A DNA stretch of 64,000 bases, from positions 62,001-126,000 of the forward strand of contig CACGOM010000001.1 in NCBI GenBank assembly GCA_902574705.1, written 5' to 3'. Shown in pieces: positions 26,229 through 37,677 of this stretch. The position numbers and the translations under genes were made by a program. Below the pieces are notes generated by a model. That model searched no databases, was not told the origin of the DNA, and saw only the letters and a program-made list of their open reading frames with translations. Positions within the stretch are counted from its first letter, which is position 1; every line of letters starts with the position of its first letter. Source of the stretch: an uncultured Pelagibacteraceae bacterium. Lineage in GTDB: Bacteria > Pseudomonadota > Alphaproteobacteria > Pelagibacterales > Pelagibacteraceae.

Positions 26229-27263
26229 TTAATACTCTGTAAGCATTGAAGAAAAAGTTTCCTCCTGATCTAAAGCTTTTCCTGTTCCAATTGCAACACA
26301 TGCCAAGGGATCCTCTGCAATGTGTACAGGTAAACCAGTTTCTTTAGAAAATCTTCTATCTATATTTTTTAACAGAGCGCCTCCTCCAGTTAATGTTAAT
26401 CCCATATCAACTAAGTCTGCAGAAAGTTCTGGTGGGGTATTTTCTAAAGCCATTTTTATTCCACCAATCATTTCTTTTAGAATTGGATTTAGTGCTGCAG
26501 CGGTATCTTCCTCTGTTACATTAATTTCTTTTGGTGTCCCAGATCTAATATCCCTTCCTTTTACAGGATATTTATTATTATTTGTTGGTATAGCAGTACC
26601 AACTTCTTTTTTAATTTTTTCAGCAGTACTATCGCCTATTAAAAGATTATATTCTTCTCTCATATAATTTTGTAAAGCCACATCCATTGCATCGCCTGCA
26701 ATTCTTAATGATCTAGAATATACAACTCCCCCCAAAGACATAACGGCAATCTCAGTTGTTCCACCGCCAATATCAATTACCATTGAACCAGTGGCCTCTG
26801 AAATTGGCAGACCTGCTCCAATAGCAGCTGCAATTGGTTCTTCAATAAGTTGAACTTTTCTTGCTCCGGCCGCAAGTGCGCTATCTTGTATTGCTTTTCT
26901 TTCAACGGGAGTTGATCCAGTTGGAACACAAATCAAAATTCTTGGATTTGCAAACGTACTTCCTTTATGTACTTTTTTGATAAAATGTTTGATCATTTCC
27001 TCTGTAACAATAAAGTCTGCAATAACTCCGTCTCTTAAAGGTCTAATTGCTTGAATATTTCCAGGTGTTCTTCCCAACATTGTTTTTGCTTCATCTCCTA
27101 CTGCTAGAACAGTTTTTTTTCCTTTATTATCGGCAACTGCAACAACTGAGGGTTCATTTAAGACTACTCCTTTAGTTTTTAATACAACTAGTGTATTGGC
27201 TGTTCCTAAATCAATAGCCATATCTTGTGACCATATACCTGTAATTCTATCAAACATTCCCAT
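26229..27263 (-). CDS. mreB: Cell-shape actin MreB
   Basis: A 344-residue bacterial actin. Phosphate loop 1 is in DLGTANTLVVLK and phosphate 2 in VIDIGGGTTEIAVMSLGG. LTGGGALLKNIDRRF is the adenosine motif, and GMFDRITGIWSQD forms an amphipathic N-terminus. It organises the elongation complex. The ATG lies one base beyond the leuA stop, so it may be transcribed from the ilv-leu genes. Confidence 0.98.
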   Translation of the reverse strand: MGMFDRITGIWSQDMAIDLGTANTLVVLKTKGVVLNEPSVVAVADNKGKKTVLAVGDEAKTMLGRTPGNIQAIRPLRDGVIADFIVTEEMIKHFIKKVHKGSTFANPRILICVPTGSTPVERKAIQDSALAAGARKVQLIEEPIAAAIGAGLPISEATGSMVIDIGGGTTEIAVMSLGGVVYSRSLRIAGDAMDVALQNYMREEYNLLIGDSTAEKIKKEVGTAIPTNNNKYPVKGRDIRSGTPKEINVTEEDTAAALNPILKEMIGGIKMALENTPPELSADLVDMGLTLTGGGALLKNIDRRFSKETGLPVHIAEDPLACVAIGTGKALDQEETFSSMLTEY

Positions 27264-27264
27264 A

Positions 27265-28875
27265 TTATATTCCTCTCACTTTGTTGTCATATTCTCCAGT
27301 GACTTGGGGGTTATCTGGAGCTGTTTTATCTCTCTTAATTATCATTTTATTTAATGCATTAATATATGCATTAGCTGAAGCAACAAGTGTATCAGTATCT
27401 GCTGCTTGACCAACAGTTGTTTTTCCATTTTCCTCAATTCGGACGCTTACAGTTGCCTGTGCATCTGTTCCTTCAGTTACTGCATGAACTTGATATAACT
27501 GTAACTTTATATCATGAGGATATAATGTTTTTATACATTTAAATATTGCATCAACAGGACCATCTCCTGTTTCAGTTGCTTGTTTAACTTTTCCAAATAC
27601 ATCCAAAGTCATATCTGCTTTTTGAGGCTCTCCAGTCCCAGCAAATACTTTTAATGATTTTAAATTTATTGCGCTAACTTTATTATCAACAATCAAACTG
27701 TCATCTACTAATGCAATTATATCTTCGTCATAAATATGTTTTTTCTTATCTGCTAATATCTTGAATTTACCAAAGGCATTTTCAACAATATCGTCTGTTA
27801 CATCGACATACCCTAAGCTTGTTAATTTATCTTTGAATGCGTGTCTCCCAGAATGTTTTCCCATTACAAGCGAAGTTTGTTTAACACCAACACTCTCGGG
27901 AGTCATAATTTCGTATGTTTGTCTATTTTTTAACATTCCGTCCTGATGAATTCCTGACTCATGTGCAAATGCATTTTTTCCAACTATAGCTTTATTGTAT
28001 TGAACAGGAAATCCAGTAGCATTTGAAACTATTTTTGAAGCTTTACTTAAAAGTTTTGTATTAATTCCCGTTTCAAAAGGCATAAGGTCTGGTCTAGTTT
28101 TCATCGCCATTACCACTTCTTCAAGCGCTGCGTTGCCGGCTCTTTCACCAATACCGTTAATAGTACATTCGATTTGCCTAGCGCCAGCTTGAACTCCAGC
28201 TAGTGAATTTGCAACAGCTAGTCCAAGATCATTATGACAATGCGTAGAAAGTATAGCTTTATCAATATTTGGTACTTTATTTAATAGAGTTTGAATAATT
28301 TTTGTAAACTCTGAAGGAACTGTGTAACCAACTGTATCAGGAATATTTATTGTTTTTGCTCCACAGTTAATTGCAAGTTCAACAGTTTTGCACATATAGT
28401 CCATATCAGTTCTAGTTCCATCTTCGCATGACCATTCAACATCATCTGTGAATTTTCTTGCATATGAAACATGTTCTTTAATTGAATCATAAACTTGTTC
28501 AGGTGTTTTATTTAATTTATGTTTCATATGTAGTGGGCTGGTTGATATAAAAGTATGAATTCTAAATCTTGGAGCATGTTTTAAAGCTTCATAGCATCTA
28601 TCAATATCTTTTTTTGAATGCCTTGCTAGTCCGGCAGGGATAGAATTTTTTAAAATTTTACTTACTTCAGTTACAGCCTCAAAATCTCCTGGAGATGCAA
28701 TGGGGAAGCCTGCTTCGATAATGTCAATTCCAAGCTCATCAAAGACTCTCGCTATTTGAATTTTTTCTTCTAAACTCATAGATGCGCCGGGGGATTGCTC
28801 TCCGTCTCGCATTGTTGTATCAAATATAAATACTCTATTTTTATCAGTCATTTTTTTATTTTTAGGGATCTGCAT
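27265..28875 (-). CDS. leuA: 2-isopropylmalate synthase
   Basis: A 536-residue LeuA, the first committed step of leucine synthesis (acetyl-CoA plus 2-ketoisovalerate). It has the HMGL-like barrel with FDTTMRDGEQSPGASM, the metal-binding HCHNDLGLAVANSLAG and NGIGERAGNAALEEV. The C-terminal LeuA dimer (allosteric) domain begins near residue 400. Two starts are possible, ATG at 28875 or MTDKNR eight codons later. The longer one is kept, although a hairpin sits right in front of it. It follows ilvC in the same direction. Confidence 0.97.
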   Translation of the reverse strand: MQIPKNKKMTDKNRVFIFDTTMRDGEQSPGASMSLEEKIQIARVFDELGIDIIEAGFPIASPGDFEAVTEVSKILKNSIPAGLARHSKKDIDRCYEALKHAPRFRIHTFISTSPLHMKHKLNKTPEQVYDSIKEHVSYARKFTDDVEWSCEDGTRTDMDYMCKTVELAINCGAKTINIPDTVGYTVPSEFTKIIQTLLNKVPNIDKAILSTHCHNDLGLAVANSLAGVQAGARQIECTINGIGERAGNAALEEVVMAMKTRPDLMPFETGINTKLLSKASKIVSNATGFPVQYNKAIVGKNAFAHESGIHQDGMLKNRQTYEIMTPESVGVKQTSLVMGKHSGRHAFKDKLTSLGYVDVTDDIVENAFGKFKILADKKKHIYDEDIIALVDDSLIVDNKVSAINLKSLKVFAGTGEPQKADMTLDVFGKVKQATETGDGPVDAIFKCIKTLYPHDIKLQLYQVHAVTEGTDAQATVSVRIEENGKTTVGQAADTDTLVASANAYINALNKMIIKRDKTAPDNPQVTGEYDNKVRGI

Positions 28876-28879
28876 AATA

Positions 28880-28898
28880 CAATCTCTAATAGAGATTG
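28880..28898. promoter_or_regulatory. Inverted repeat at the leuA start
   Basis: CAATCTCT-AAT-AGAGATTG is a perfect 8-bp inverted repeat that ends 5 bases before the leuA start. It overlaps a possible -10 (TATTAG) that lies 16 bases after TTGTAA on the minus strand. It could be an operator for leuA or an RNA hairpin that limits translation of read-through mRNA from ilvC. Confidence 0.4.
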
Positions 28899-28939
28899 CA
28901 AAATAAATTACAAATATTAGCCGATATTTAACTTTAAAT

Positions 28940-30523
<1,584 letters not shown>

Positions 30524-30524
<1 letters not shown>

Positions 30525-32290
30525 TAAACTAAAATTTTTCCTTTGCCTGTTATTTTGTTTTCCTCTTGGTCTTTGGGGCCTAGTAGCATTTGATTGTGAG
30601 GTTTTCCTGACGGTATCATAGGATAACAATTCTCAACTTTATCCACCAAACAATCAAATATCACTGGTCTATCTGTATTTATCATTTCAATGATTTTATC
30701 ATCTAATTCTTCAGGTGTTTTAGCTCTTAATCCAACACACCCATAAGCTTCTGCTAACTTAACAAAATCTGGTAAAGCTGCAGTATAACTTTCTGAATAG
30801 TTTTTATCATGTAATAACTCTTGCCATTGTCTTACCATACCCATGTATTCATTGTTTAAAATAAATATTTTAATTGGAAGACTGTATTGTACTGCAGTGG
30901 ACATCTCTTGCATTGTCATTAATACAGACGCTTCTCCCGCAATATCAATTACTAATTTATTTGGATTGGCTATTTGAACCCCCACGGCAGCTGGTAGACC
31001 ATAACCCATTGTACCAAGTCCTCCCGATGTCATCCATCTATTGGGTTTATCAAATTTATAATGTTGAGCTGCCCACATTTGATGTTGACCCACTTCAGTA
31101 GTAATAAAAGTATCTTTGTTTTTTGTTAGCTCATATAATCTTTGAACCGCATATTGCGGTTTAATACTCTCACTACTATTTACATATCCAAGAGAATTTA
31201 CCGAACGCCATTTTTGAATTTTCTCCCACCATTTAGATATATTCGCTTTATTTGATTTGGAAAAATTAGAGTTATTTTTTTTGAGAGTCTTGATTGTATT
31301 TTTTAATACAGACGCTACATCTCCAACAATTGCTAGATCAACTTTCACATTTTTATTTATTGAGGACGGGTCAATATCGATATGTACTTTTTTTGATTTT
31401 GGAGAAAATTCGTCAATCTTACCCGTTATTCTATCATCAAATCTAGCGCCAACATTTATCATTAAATCACATTCATACATTGCATTATTTGCTTCATAGG
31501 TTCCATGCATACCAAGCATTCCTAAAAATTGATTATCTTCTCCAGGATAAGCTCCTAGTCCTTGTAAAGTTGAGGTAATAGGGAATCCGGTTGCTTCTAC
31601 TAGTTCCCTTAGTAATTGGCTTGCTTCAATACCTGAATTAATAACACCACCACCTGAATAAATTATAGGTTTTTTTGATTTATAAATTAATTTTATTAAA
31701 TCCTCTATTTCTTTTTGAGAAAAAGAAATATTTGTTTTTCCATTTAATTTTTTTTGTTTTTTCGGTTTTGAGTAAGAATATTTATTAAATTGAATATCTT
31801 TTGGAATATCAACTAGTACCGGACCAGGTCTACCAGTTGTTGCAACTTCAAAAGCCTTATGAATTGTTTTTGCTAAATCTTTAACATCTTTAACTAACCA
31901 ATTGTGCTTAGTACAAGGACGTGTGATTCCGGTAGTATCACATTCTTGAAAAGCATCTGTGCCAATCAAATGTGTTGGTACTTGACCAGAAATGCAAACT
32001 AAGGGCACAGAGTCCATATAAGCATCAGTGAGTGCTGTAACAACATTTGTGGCTCCTGGGCCAGATGTAACTAACACAACACCGGGTTTTCCTGATGATC
32101 TTGCATATCCTTCTGCTGCGTGACCAGCACCTTGCTCATGTCTTGCCAATATGTGTTTTATATTTTTATGATTTTTTAATTCATCATAAATTGGAAGAAC
32201 AGCTCCACCAGGATAACCAAATATAAAATCTACTCCTTGATCCTCTAAACACTTAAATACTATTTCGGCTCCTGAATATAATTTTGACAT
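30524..32290 (-). CDS. ilvB: Acetolactate synthase large (catalytic) subunit
   Basis: A 588-residue ThDP- and FAD-dependent enzyme that makes acetolactate or acetohydroxybutyrate. The catalytic Glu is in FGYPGGAVLPIYDEL with the following RHEQGAGHAAEGYAR. The ThDP/Mg motif GEASVLMTMQEM...NNEYMGMVRQW replaces the textbook GDG with GEA, a form seen in many IlvB proteins. It precedes ilvH with one-base overlap. Confidence 0.97.
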
Positions 32291-32336
32291 TTGGGTAATC
32301 TAGCTGAAGTTGTGCTAATTGGTCAAGGTTTAGTGA

Positions 32337-33248
32337 TTAATTAAATAATTTTTTTGATGACATTTTGGTATTCATGGCGGATATAATTTTCCAATCTTTC
32401 ATTTGTCCCCTTGCCCACGTAGCTTGTCTTTTGGCGTATTGTCTAGTTTTTATGACTATATGCTCTATCGTTTGAGCTTTATTAAGCTTTTTATCTAAAA
32501 AATTTTTGATCTCGGTAATACCAATTATTTTAGTTGAACTATTACTTTTAGGAATTTTGATGCTATTTATTTTTTTTACTTCTTTTATTGCTTTGGGGAA
32601 CATTTTTTGGGTACGGACTTTAATCCTATCTAAAAGATAATCCTTAGGGCAGTCTAGGTAAATTTTAATAAATTCCTCATTTGAGAAAGGTGGTCTTGTA
32701 TCGTTATACCATTCTAGTAAAGATTTTTTTGTGTAGTATTTAACCTCATAAGCACGTATTGATCTATGAACGTCATTTGAATTAACAAAATTTTTAATCT
32801 TTGGATCGATTTTTATTAACTTTTTATAAAAATAAATTTGTCCTAGTTTATTTTGAAGATTTGTAACTTGTTTTCTTTTTGTAGCAGATATTTTTGGAAT
32901 TTTTGCAAGTCCTTCGATTAAAGCCTTAAAATAAAGACCTGTTCCACCAACCAATATTGGAATTTTATTTCTATTTCGTATTTCCTTTATTTTTTTAGAT
33001 GCAAGTTTTAACCATTGGCCAGTGGAAAACTTTTTTTTTATACTTAAAAAACCGTATAAATGATGTTTTATTTTATTTTTTTGCTTAAAATTTGGTCTTG
33101 CAGTTAAAATATTTAATTCTTTATAAACTTGCATACTATCTGCATTAACAATTTCTCCTTTAAATTTTTTTGCCAGATAAACTGCAAAACTTGATTTTCC
33201 AGATGCTGTAGGGCCTGAAACTAAAATTATTTTGGACTGAATGTCCAT
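32337..33248 (-). CDS. miaA: tRNA dimethylallyltransferase
   Basis: A 303-residue MiaA, which adds a dimethylallyl group to A37 of tRNAs that read UNN codons. Walker A is GPTASGKSS (11-19), followed by NADSMQVYKELNILTARP and PILVGGTGLYFKALIEG. The C-terminal KTRQYAKRQATWARGQ is the tRNA-binding signature. It starts 1 base after the protease gene and is followed by ilvB. Confidence 0.97.
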   Translation of the reverse strand: MDIQSKIILVSGPTASGKSSFAVYLAKKFKGEIVNADSMQVYKELNILTARPNFKQKNKIKHHLYGFLSIKKKFSTGQWLKLASKKIKEIRNRNKIPILVGGTGLYFKALIEGLAKIPKISATKRKQVTNLQNKLGQIYFYKKLIKIDPKIKNFVNSNDVHRSIRAYEVKYYTKKSLLEWYNDTRPPFSNEEFIKIYLDCPKDYLLDRIKVRTQKMFPKAIKEVKKINSIKIPKSNSSTKIIGITEIKNFLDKKLNKAQTIEHIVIKTRQYAKRQATWARGQMKDWKIISAMNTKMSSKKLFN

Positions 33249-33249
33249 C

Positions 33250-34647
33250 TTAATCTAGCTTAACACCAATATATCTTTTTTGATTTAGATTATTGTAAAT
33301 CACTATAAGTATAGATTTTTCAGTACTTCTTAATGCAGAATTAACGACAATATTTAAGTCTCCTGGTGTATTAATATTTCTTTTTTGAGCCTCAACTATG
33401 ACATTGCTAACTTTAAGATAATTTACAGGGCTATCGTTATCTATATTTGTTATAACGACACCTGAAGTTGATTTCGGTAGTTCTCTTTCAGAAATATCTT
33501 TATCAGTTATAGGTCTTACCTCAATTTTTAAGCCTTCTATTCTGGTCAGCTTAGGTTTTTCTTCTTTCTCCAGCTGTGGTTTAAAGTCTTCAGATGTTTC
33601 GAGTCTCCCTAGTGTAATTTTTTTATTTATTTCTCTTTTATTTCTCCATACTTTTACGTCCACTATAGTTCCAACTTCTGTTTCAGCCACAATTATTGGT
33701 AATTCTTTCATTTCATTAATTTTTTTTCCATCAAATTCTAAAATTATATCGCCAGATTTGATTCCACCTTTGTCTGATGGACTTTCATCCGCAACACTAA
33801 TAACTAATGCGCCTCTTGGTTCGTCTAAATTTTCTAATTCTGCAATCTCTTGTGTTACAATTTGAATTCTAACTCCAAGCCAACCCCTTTTTGTTTCTCC
33901 AAATTTTATTAATTGAGAAATTACTTTTTTTGCACTGTTAGAAGGTATTGAAAAACCAATTCCAATTGAACCGGATTGACCTAGAATTGCTGTATTGATC
34001 CCAATTACATCTCCATTCATATCAAACAAAGGTCCTCCTGAATTTCCAGAGTTAATTGAAGCGTCAGTTTGAATATAATCTTCATATCTGGATAAACCAA
34101 TGCTACGGTTTCTCGCTGATATTATCCCTGATGTTACTGTACCTCCTAATCCAAATGGATTACCGATTGCTATAACCCAATCACCTACTCTAGCAGTATC
34201 TGAGTCCCCAAATTTTACGGGTGAAAACTTATCTTCTGATTTTATTTTTAAAACTGCAATATCAGATAATGGATCAGCGCCAAGTATTTCTGCCTCATAT
34301 TCTTTTTCTCCATTAACAGATACAAATATATCTTCTGCGCCTTGTATTACGTGGTTATTTGTTACAACAGTTCCTTTCTCGTCAATTATAAATCCTGATC
34401 CTAATGCACTAGTTCTTCTTTGCTGTGGTTCACCAAAATCTCTAAACATTTCTTCAAATGGGGATCCTGGCGGAAATTCAAATGGAAAAGGGTTTGATCT
34501 AGTTGTTATAACTTGAGTAGTTGAAATATTGACCACTGAAGGCATTAACTTTTCAGCTAAATCTGCAAATGATCCTGGGTAATCTCTGGCATTAACATTA
34601 AAAGTTAATAACAAAAATATTATGTAAATCGAAAATTTTTTAAACAT
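33250..34647 (-). CDS. degP: Periplasmic DegP/HtrA-family serine protease
   Basis: A 465-residue secreted protease-chaperone with a signal peptide ending near residue 20. The trypsin-like domain carries catalytic His99 (VVTNNHVI), Asp129 (LSDIAVLKI) and Ser203 (GNSGGPL). Two PDZ domains follow (about 245-340 and 370-460). It degrades misfolded envelope proteins. It overlaps the DUF2065 gene by 8 bases in the classic hflK-hflC-DUF2065-degP order. Confidence 0.96.
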   Translation of the reverse strand: MFKKFSIYIIFLLLTFNVNARDYPGSFADLAEKLMPSVVNISTTQVITTRSNPFPFEFPPGSPFEEMFRDFGEPQQRRTSALGSGFIIDEKGTVVTNNHVIQGAEDIFVSVNGEKEYEAEILGADPLSDIAVLKIKSEDKFSPVKFGDSDTARVGDWVIAIGNPFGLGGTVTSGIISARNRSIGLSRYEDYIQTDASINSGNSGGPLFDMNGDVIGINTAILGQSGSIGIGFSIPSNSAKKVISQLIKFGETKRGWLGVRIQIVTQEIAELENLDEPRGALVISVADESPSDKGGIKSGDIILEFDGKKINEMKELPIIVAETEVGTIVDVKVWRNKREINKKITLGRLETSEDFKPQLEKEEKPKLTRIEGLKIEVRPITDKDISERELPKSTSGVVITNIDNDSPVNYLKVSNVIVEAQKRNINTPGDLNIVVNSALRSTEKSILIVIYNNLNQKRYIGVKLD

Positions 34648-34831
34648 TGTTCTTTAAATACCAAATTATAATAAATCCTATAACCGCAAAAATCAGACCT
34701 CCAAATCTTAATTGTCCATCTGAAATTTGATTTAATTTCAATAATATATTTTTCATTTTTGACGGAAATATAGCATACAAGATACCCTCAATAAAAAGAA
34801 ACAATCCTAAAGCTATAATTAGCTCCCTCAT
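34640..34831 (-). CDS. DUF2065-family small membrane protein
   Basis: A 63-residue protein with two transmembrane helices (3-20 and 42-60) separated by a basic loop, KMKNILLKLNQISDGQLRFGG. DUF2065 proteins are regularly encoded beside hflC and degP in proteobacteria, and their role is unknown. The tight spacing here (8 bases to hflC, 8-base overlap with degP) repeats that linkage. Confidence 0.85.
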   Translation of the reverse strand: MRELIIALGLFLFIEGILYAIFPSKMKNILLKLNQISDGQLRFGGLIFAVIGFIIIWYLKNNV

Positions 34832-34839
34832 GTTAGAAA

Positions 34840-35709
34840 TTATTGCTGATTTTGTTTTTGTTTTATGTTTCCAAAAAATTTGAAGAATTCACTATCTGGA
34901 GAAAGTATCAAAGATGTTTCGCCGCCTATTAAAGCTTTTTCATATGCTTGCATAGCCCTGTAAAACGCAAAGAATTCTGGATCTCTACCAAATGCATCTG
35001 CAAAAATTTTATTCCTTTTTCCATCACCTTCCCCTTTTAGAATTTGCGATGATTTCTCAGCATTTGCTAGAATTACAGTAACCTCTTTGTCTGCATTAGC
35101 AGTAATCTCCGCAGCCATTTCAGCTCCCTTAGCTCTAAACTCTTTAGCTTCTCTTTCTCTTTCAGTTTGCATTCTTTTATAAATTGCTTCACTGTTTGCT
35201 TGTGGTAGGTCTGCTCTTTTAATTCTTACATCTACAATATTAATCCCAAAGTTTTCTGCTTCATTATTTACCCCATCCTGAATTAAGCTCATTTGATTAG
35301 TTCTATCTGCTGATAATAATGTTTGTAATCTTTGAGTACCCAAAACACTTCTAATCCTTGAATTTATAATCGTTGATAATCTTGATCTCGCCACTCTTTC
35401 ATTTCCAACTGAAATATAAAATTTTAAAGGATCAACTATTTGAAACCTTGCAAATGCATCAACGATTAATCTTTTTTGATCTGATGCAATTACTTCTTCT
35501 GGAGGAGTATCTAAATTTAAAATTCTTTTATCTAAAAATACAACGTTTTGAATAAATGGTAGTTTAAAGTTTATACCAGGAGTCGTAATAATTCTTTTTG
35601 GATCACCAAACTGTAAAACAATTGCTTGATTAACCTCTTTAACAATAAATACTGAAAAATATATTGTTGCAGCTACTAATATTACAAAAGGTATTAAAAA
35701 TTTTTTCAT
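34840..35709 (-). CDS. hflC: HflC, modulator of FtsH protease
   Basis: A 289-residue SPFH/band-7 protein with a single N-terminal membrane anchor (5-23), the SPFH domain (about 25-190) and a long coiled coil (about 190-250, KRMQTEREREAKEFRAKGAEM). With HflK it forms the periplasmic cage around the FtsH protease. It overlaps hflK by one base. Confidence 0.95.
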   Translation of the reverse strand: MKKFLIPFVILVAATIYFSVFIVKEVNQAIVLQFGDPKRIITTPGINFKLPFIQNVVFLDKRILNLDTPPEEVIASDQKRLIVDAFARFQIVDPLKFYISVGNERVARSRLSTIINSRIRSVLGTQRLQTLLSADRTNQMSLIQDGVNNEAENFGINIVDVRIKRADLPQANSEAIYKRMQTEREREAKEFRAKGAEMAAEITANADKEVTVILANAEKSSQILKGEGDGKRNKIFADAFGRDPEFFAFYRAMQAYEKALIGGETSLILSPDSEFFKFFGNIKQKQNQQ

Positions 35710-36800
35710 TAGTTTACCGATTTTTTAAGTTCTGGAAGAGGCAAATAAGGTACAACGCCTGATCCTGAGTTTTTATCTATTATAATTTTATCAATGTCAG
35801 CTAAAACTTTTTCCATAGTTTCAAGGTACATTCTTTCTTGAGTTACATTTTTCGCATTTTTATACTCATTGTAGATAGATAGAAATCTACTAGCCTCACC
35901 CTCTGCTTTTGCAACAACCTCTTTCTTATAAGCTTCAGCTGCTTGTAAAATAACTGCAGCATCTCCTCTAGCTCTTGGAATAACATCATTAGCATAAGCT
36001 TCAGCCTCGTTCTTTGCTCTTTCCATGTCTGCTCTAGCTGCCTGTACATCTCTGAACGCATCAATAACTTGATCAGGTGGATCGGCTTTTTGAGTTTGAA
36101 CTTGTGTAATTTGAATACCTGAATTGTATTCATCAAGAATATTTTGAATAATCTTTTGAGTATCAATTTCAATTTGTGATCTACCTTCAGTCAAAATAGG
36201 CTGAATATTTGATCTCGCAATTACCTCTCTCATAGCTGTTTCAGCTGCAGCCTTCACTGTGCCCTCTGGATCTTGGATTTTAAATAAAAACTTACCCGCA
36301 TCTTTAATTACCCAAAATACAGAAAAGTCTATGTTAACAATATTTTCATCTCCAGTAAGCATCAAACTTTCTTCGGGAACATCCGCAACACTTGAGGATG
36401 TAAATCCACTATCCCTCTCAGATCTAAAACCAATATCCATTCTATTAACTTTAGTTACTTTGGGCGTTAGAACACTTTCAATCGGTATTGGGAGATGATA
36501 ATTTAAACCTGGCTGAGTTGTTTTTACGAACTTACCAAATCTTAAAACTACTCCTTGCTCATCTGGAAGCACTCTATATAAACCACTTAGTGTCCATAGA
36601 ATGGCTATAACTATAAGCGCTAAAATTATTGGTTTGCCCCCTGAACTTCCCCCTGGAAAAAATCTATTAATTTTGTTTTGAATATTTTTTATAATCTCAT
36701 CAATATTTGGTGGCGTTGGTCCTCTTCTAAAACCCCCGTCTCCATTCCCATTGCCACCTGGAGGAGTACCCCAAGGGCTTTGATTTTTGAAATCATTCAT
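35709..36800 (-). CDS. hflK: HflK, modulator of FtsH protease
   Basis: A 363-residue band-7 protein. It has a Gly/Pro-rich cytoplasmic N-terminus (WGTPPGGNGNGDGGFRRGPTPPN), a membrane helix near 57-75, an SPFH domain and a coiled coil with ADMERAKNEAEAYANDVIP. It is the partner of HflC and the first gene of the 15-kb minus-strand run. It is divergent from mrp with an 85-base gap. Confidence 0.95.
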   Translation of the reverse strand: MNDFKNQSPWGTPPGGNGNGDGGFRRGPTPPNIDEIIKNIQNKINRFFPGGSSGGKPIILALIVIAILWTLSGLYRVLPDEQGVVLRFGKFVKTTQPGLNYHLPIPIESVLTPKVTKVNRMDIGFRSERDSGFTSSSVADVPEESLMLTGDENIVNIDFSVFWVIKDAGKFLFKIQDPEGTVKAAAETAMREVIARSNIQPILTEGRSQIEIDTQKIIQNILDEYNSGIQITQVQTQKADPPDQVIDAFRDVQAARADMERAKNEAEAYANDVIPRARGDAAVILQAAEAYKKEVVAKAEGEASRFLSIYNEYKNAKNVTQERMYLETMEKVLADIDKIIIDKNSGSGVVPYLPLPELKKSVN

Positions 36801-36849
36801 AAGTCAATGTATATAATGTCTTTCTAGTTAAAAACAAGGTAATGATACT

Positions 36850-36878
36850 TTGAAAAATAAATGAAAATAAGGTCTAAT
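36850..36878 (+). promoter_or_regulatory. mrp promoter implying a leaderless mRNA
   Basis: TTGAAA (36850-36855), a 17-base spacer and TCTAAT (36873-36878) match five of six bases in each sigma-70 hexamer. The ATG starts 8 bases after the -10, so the predicted transcription start falls on or beside the A of ATG. No ribosome-binding sequence is present. Confidence 0.6.
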
Positions 36879-36885
36879 TGACACA

Positions 36886-37677
36886 ATGAAAGAAAATTTA
36901 GGACAAAAACGCTTTCAAAAAAACCCAATAAAGGGAACAAAATATACAATTGCTGTATCAAGTGCAAAAGGTGGGGTGGGAAAATCTACCTTCGCAACGA
37001 ATCTAGCTATTGCATTAAAGAAAATAGGACTCAAAGTTGGCTTATTAGATGCTGATATTTATGGTCCATCTTTGCCAAAATTATTTTCAATTAAAGGCAA
37101 ACCTGAAAGCGATGGTCAAAATTTAATCCCAATTTCAAAATATGATATTCAATGTATGTCTATAGGTTTCCTTACTGATGAACAGACCCCAATGATTTGG
37201 CGTGGACCAATGGTAACTTCTGCTATTAAAACCTTTACTCAAAAGGTTGCATGGAAAGACTTAGATTTTATTATTGTCGATATGCCTCCAGGAACTGGAG
37301 ACACACAATTAACTTTCTCACAAGAAATTAATATGGATGGGGTTATAATAATATCCACGCCACAAGAAATAGCTCTACAAGATGTCAGAAGAGGAATTAA
37401 AATGTTTGATAAACTAAAAGTTAATATAATTGGTTTAATTGATAACATGAGTTACTTTATTGGAGATGATGGAAAAAAATATTCTATCTTTGGTGATGGA
37501 GGGGTAAAAAAAACAGCTGAAGAATTTAAAAAAGATTTTTTAGGTGAAATTCCAATTAATCCTGATATTGGAAAACAAGGAGATTTAGGACTCCCGATTG
37601 TTGAAAGTAATCCAGAGCATGAAGTATCAAAAATTTATATTAAGTTTGCAGAAAAAATTAAATCAATTTATTTTTAA
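36886..37677 (+). CDS. mrp: Mrp/ApbC-type P-loop ATPase lacking the CxxC motif
   Basis: A 263-residue Mrp/NBP35-family ATPase with deviant Walker [12 protein letters not shown] (25-35), [13 protein letters not shown] and [14 protein letters not shown]. The family carries Fe-S clusters to apoproteins. The N-terminal DUF59 domain of full-length Mrp is absent. The NMSYFxCPxC segment, which normally supplies the cluster-bridging cysteines, reads [17 protein letters not shown] here and has no Cys. Cluster carriage by the usual mode is therefore doubtful. The gene overlaps thyX tail to tail by 20 bases. Confidence 0.9.
   Translation: MKENLGQKRFQKNPIKGTKYTIAVSSAKGGVGKSTFATNLAIALKKIGLKVGLLDADIYGPSLPKLFSIKGKPESDGQNLIPISKYDIQCMSIGFLTDEQTPMIWRGPMVTSAIKTFTQKVAWKDLDFIIVDMPPGTGDTQLTFSQEINMDGVIIISTPQEIALQDVRRGIKMFDKLKVNIIGLIDNMSYFIGDDGKKYSIFGDGGVKKTAEEFKKDFLGEIPINPDIGKQGDLGLPIVESNPEHEVSKIYIKFAEKIKSIYF

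Noticed and set aside
26320..26667. 115-codon open frame antisense to mreB
   Set aside because: Antisense shadow of a highly conserved gene; no independent evidence.
30525..30629. Upstream extension of ilvH
   Set aside because: It lies within ilvB in another frame; the ATG overlapping the ilvB stop begins at the conserved ACT domain.
34100..34516. 138-codon open frame antisense to the DegP-like protease gene
   Set aside because: It is the shadow of a strongly conserved gene on the other strand, with no ribosome-binding site and no recognisable product.
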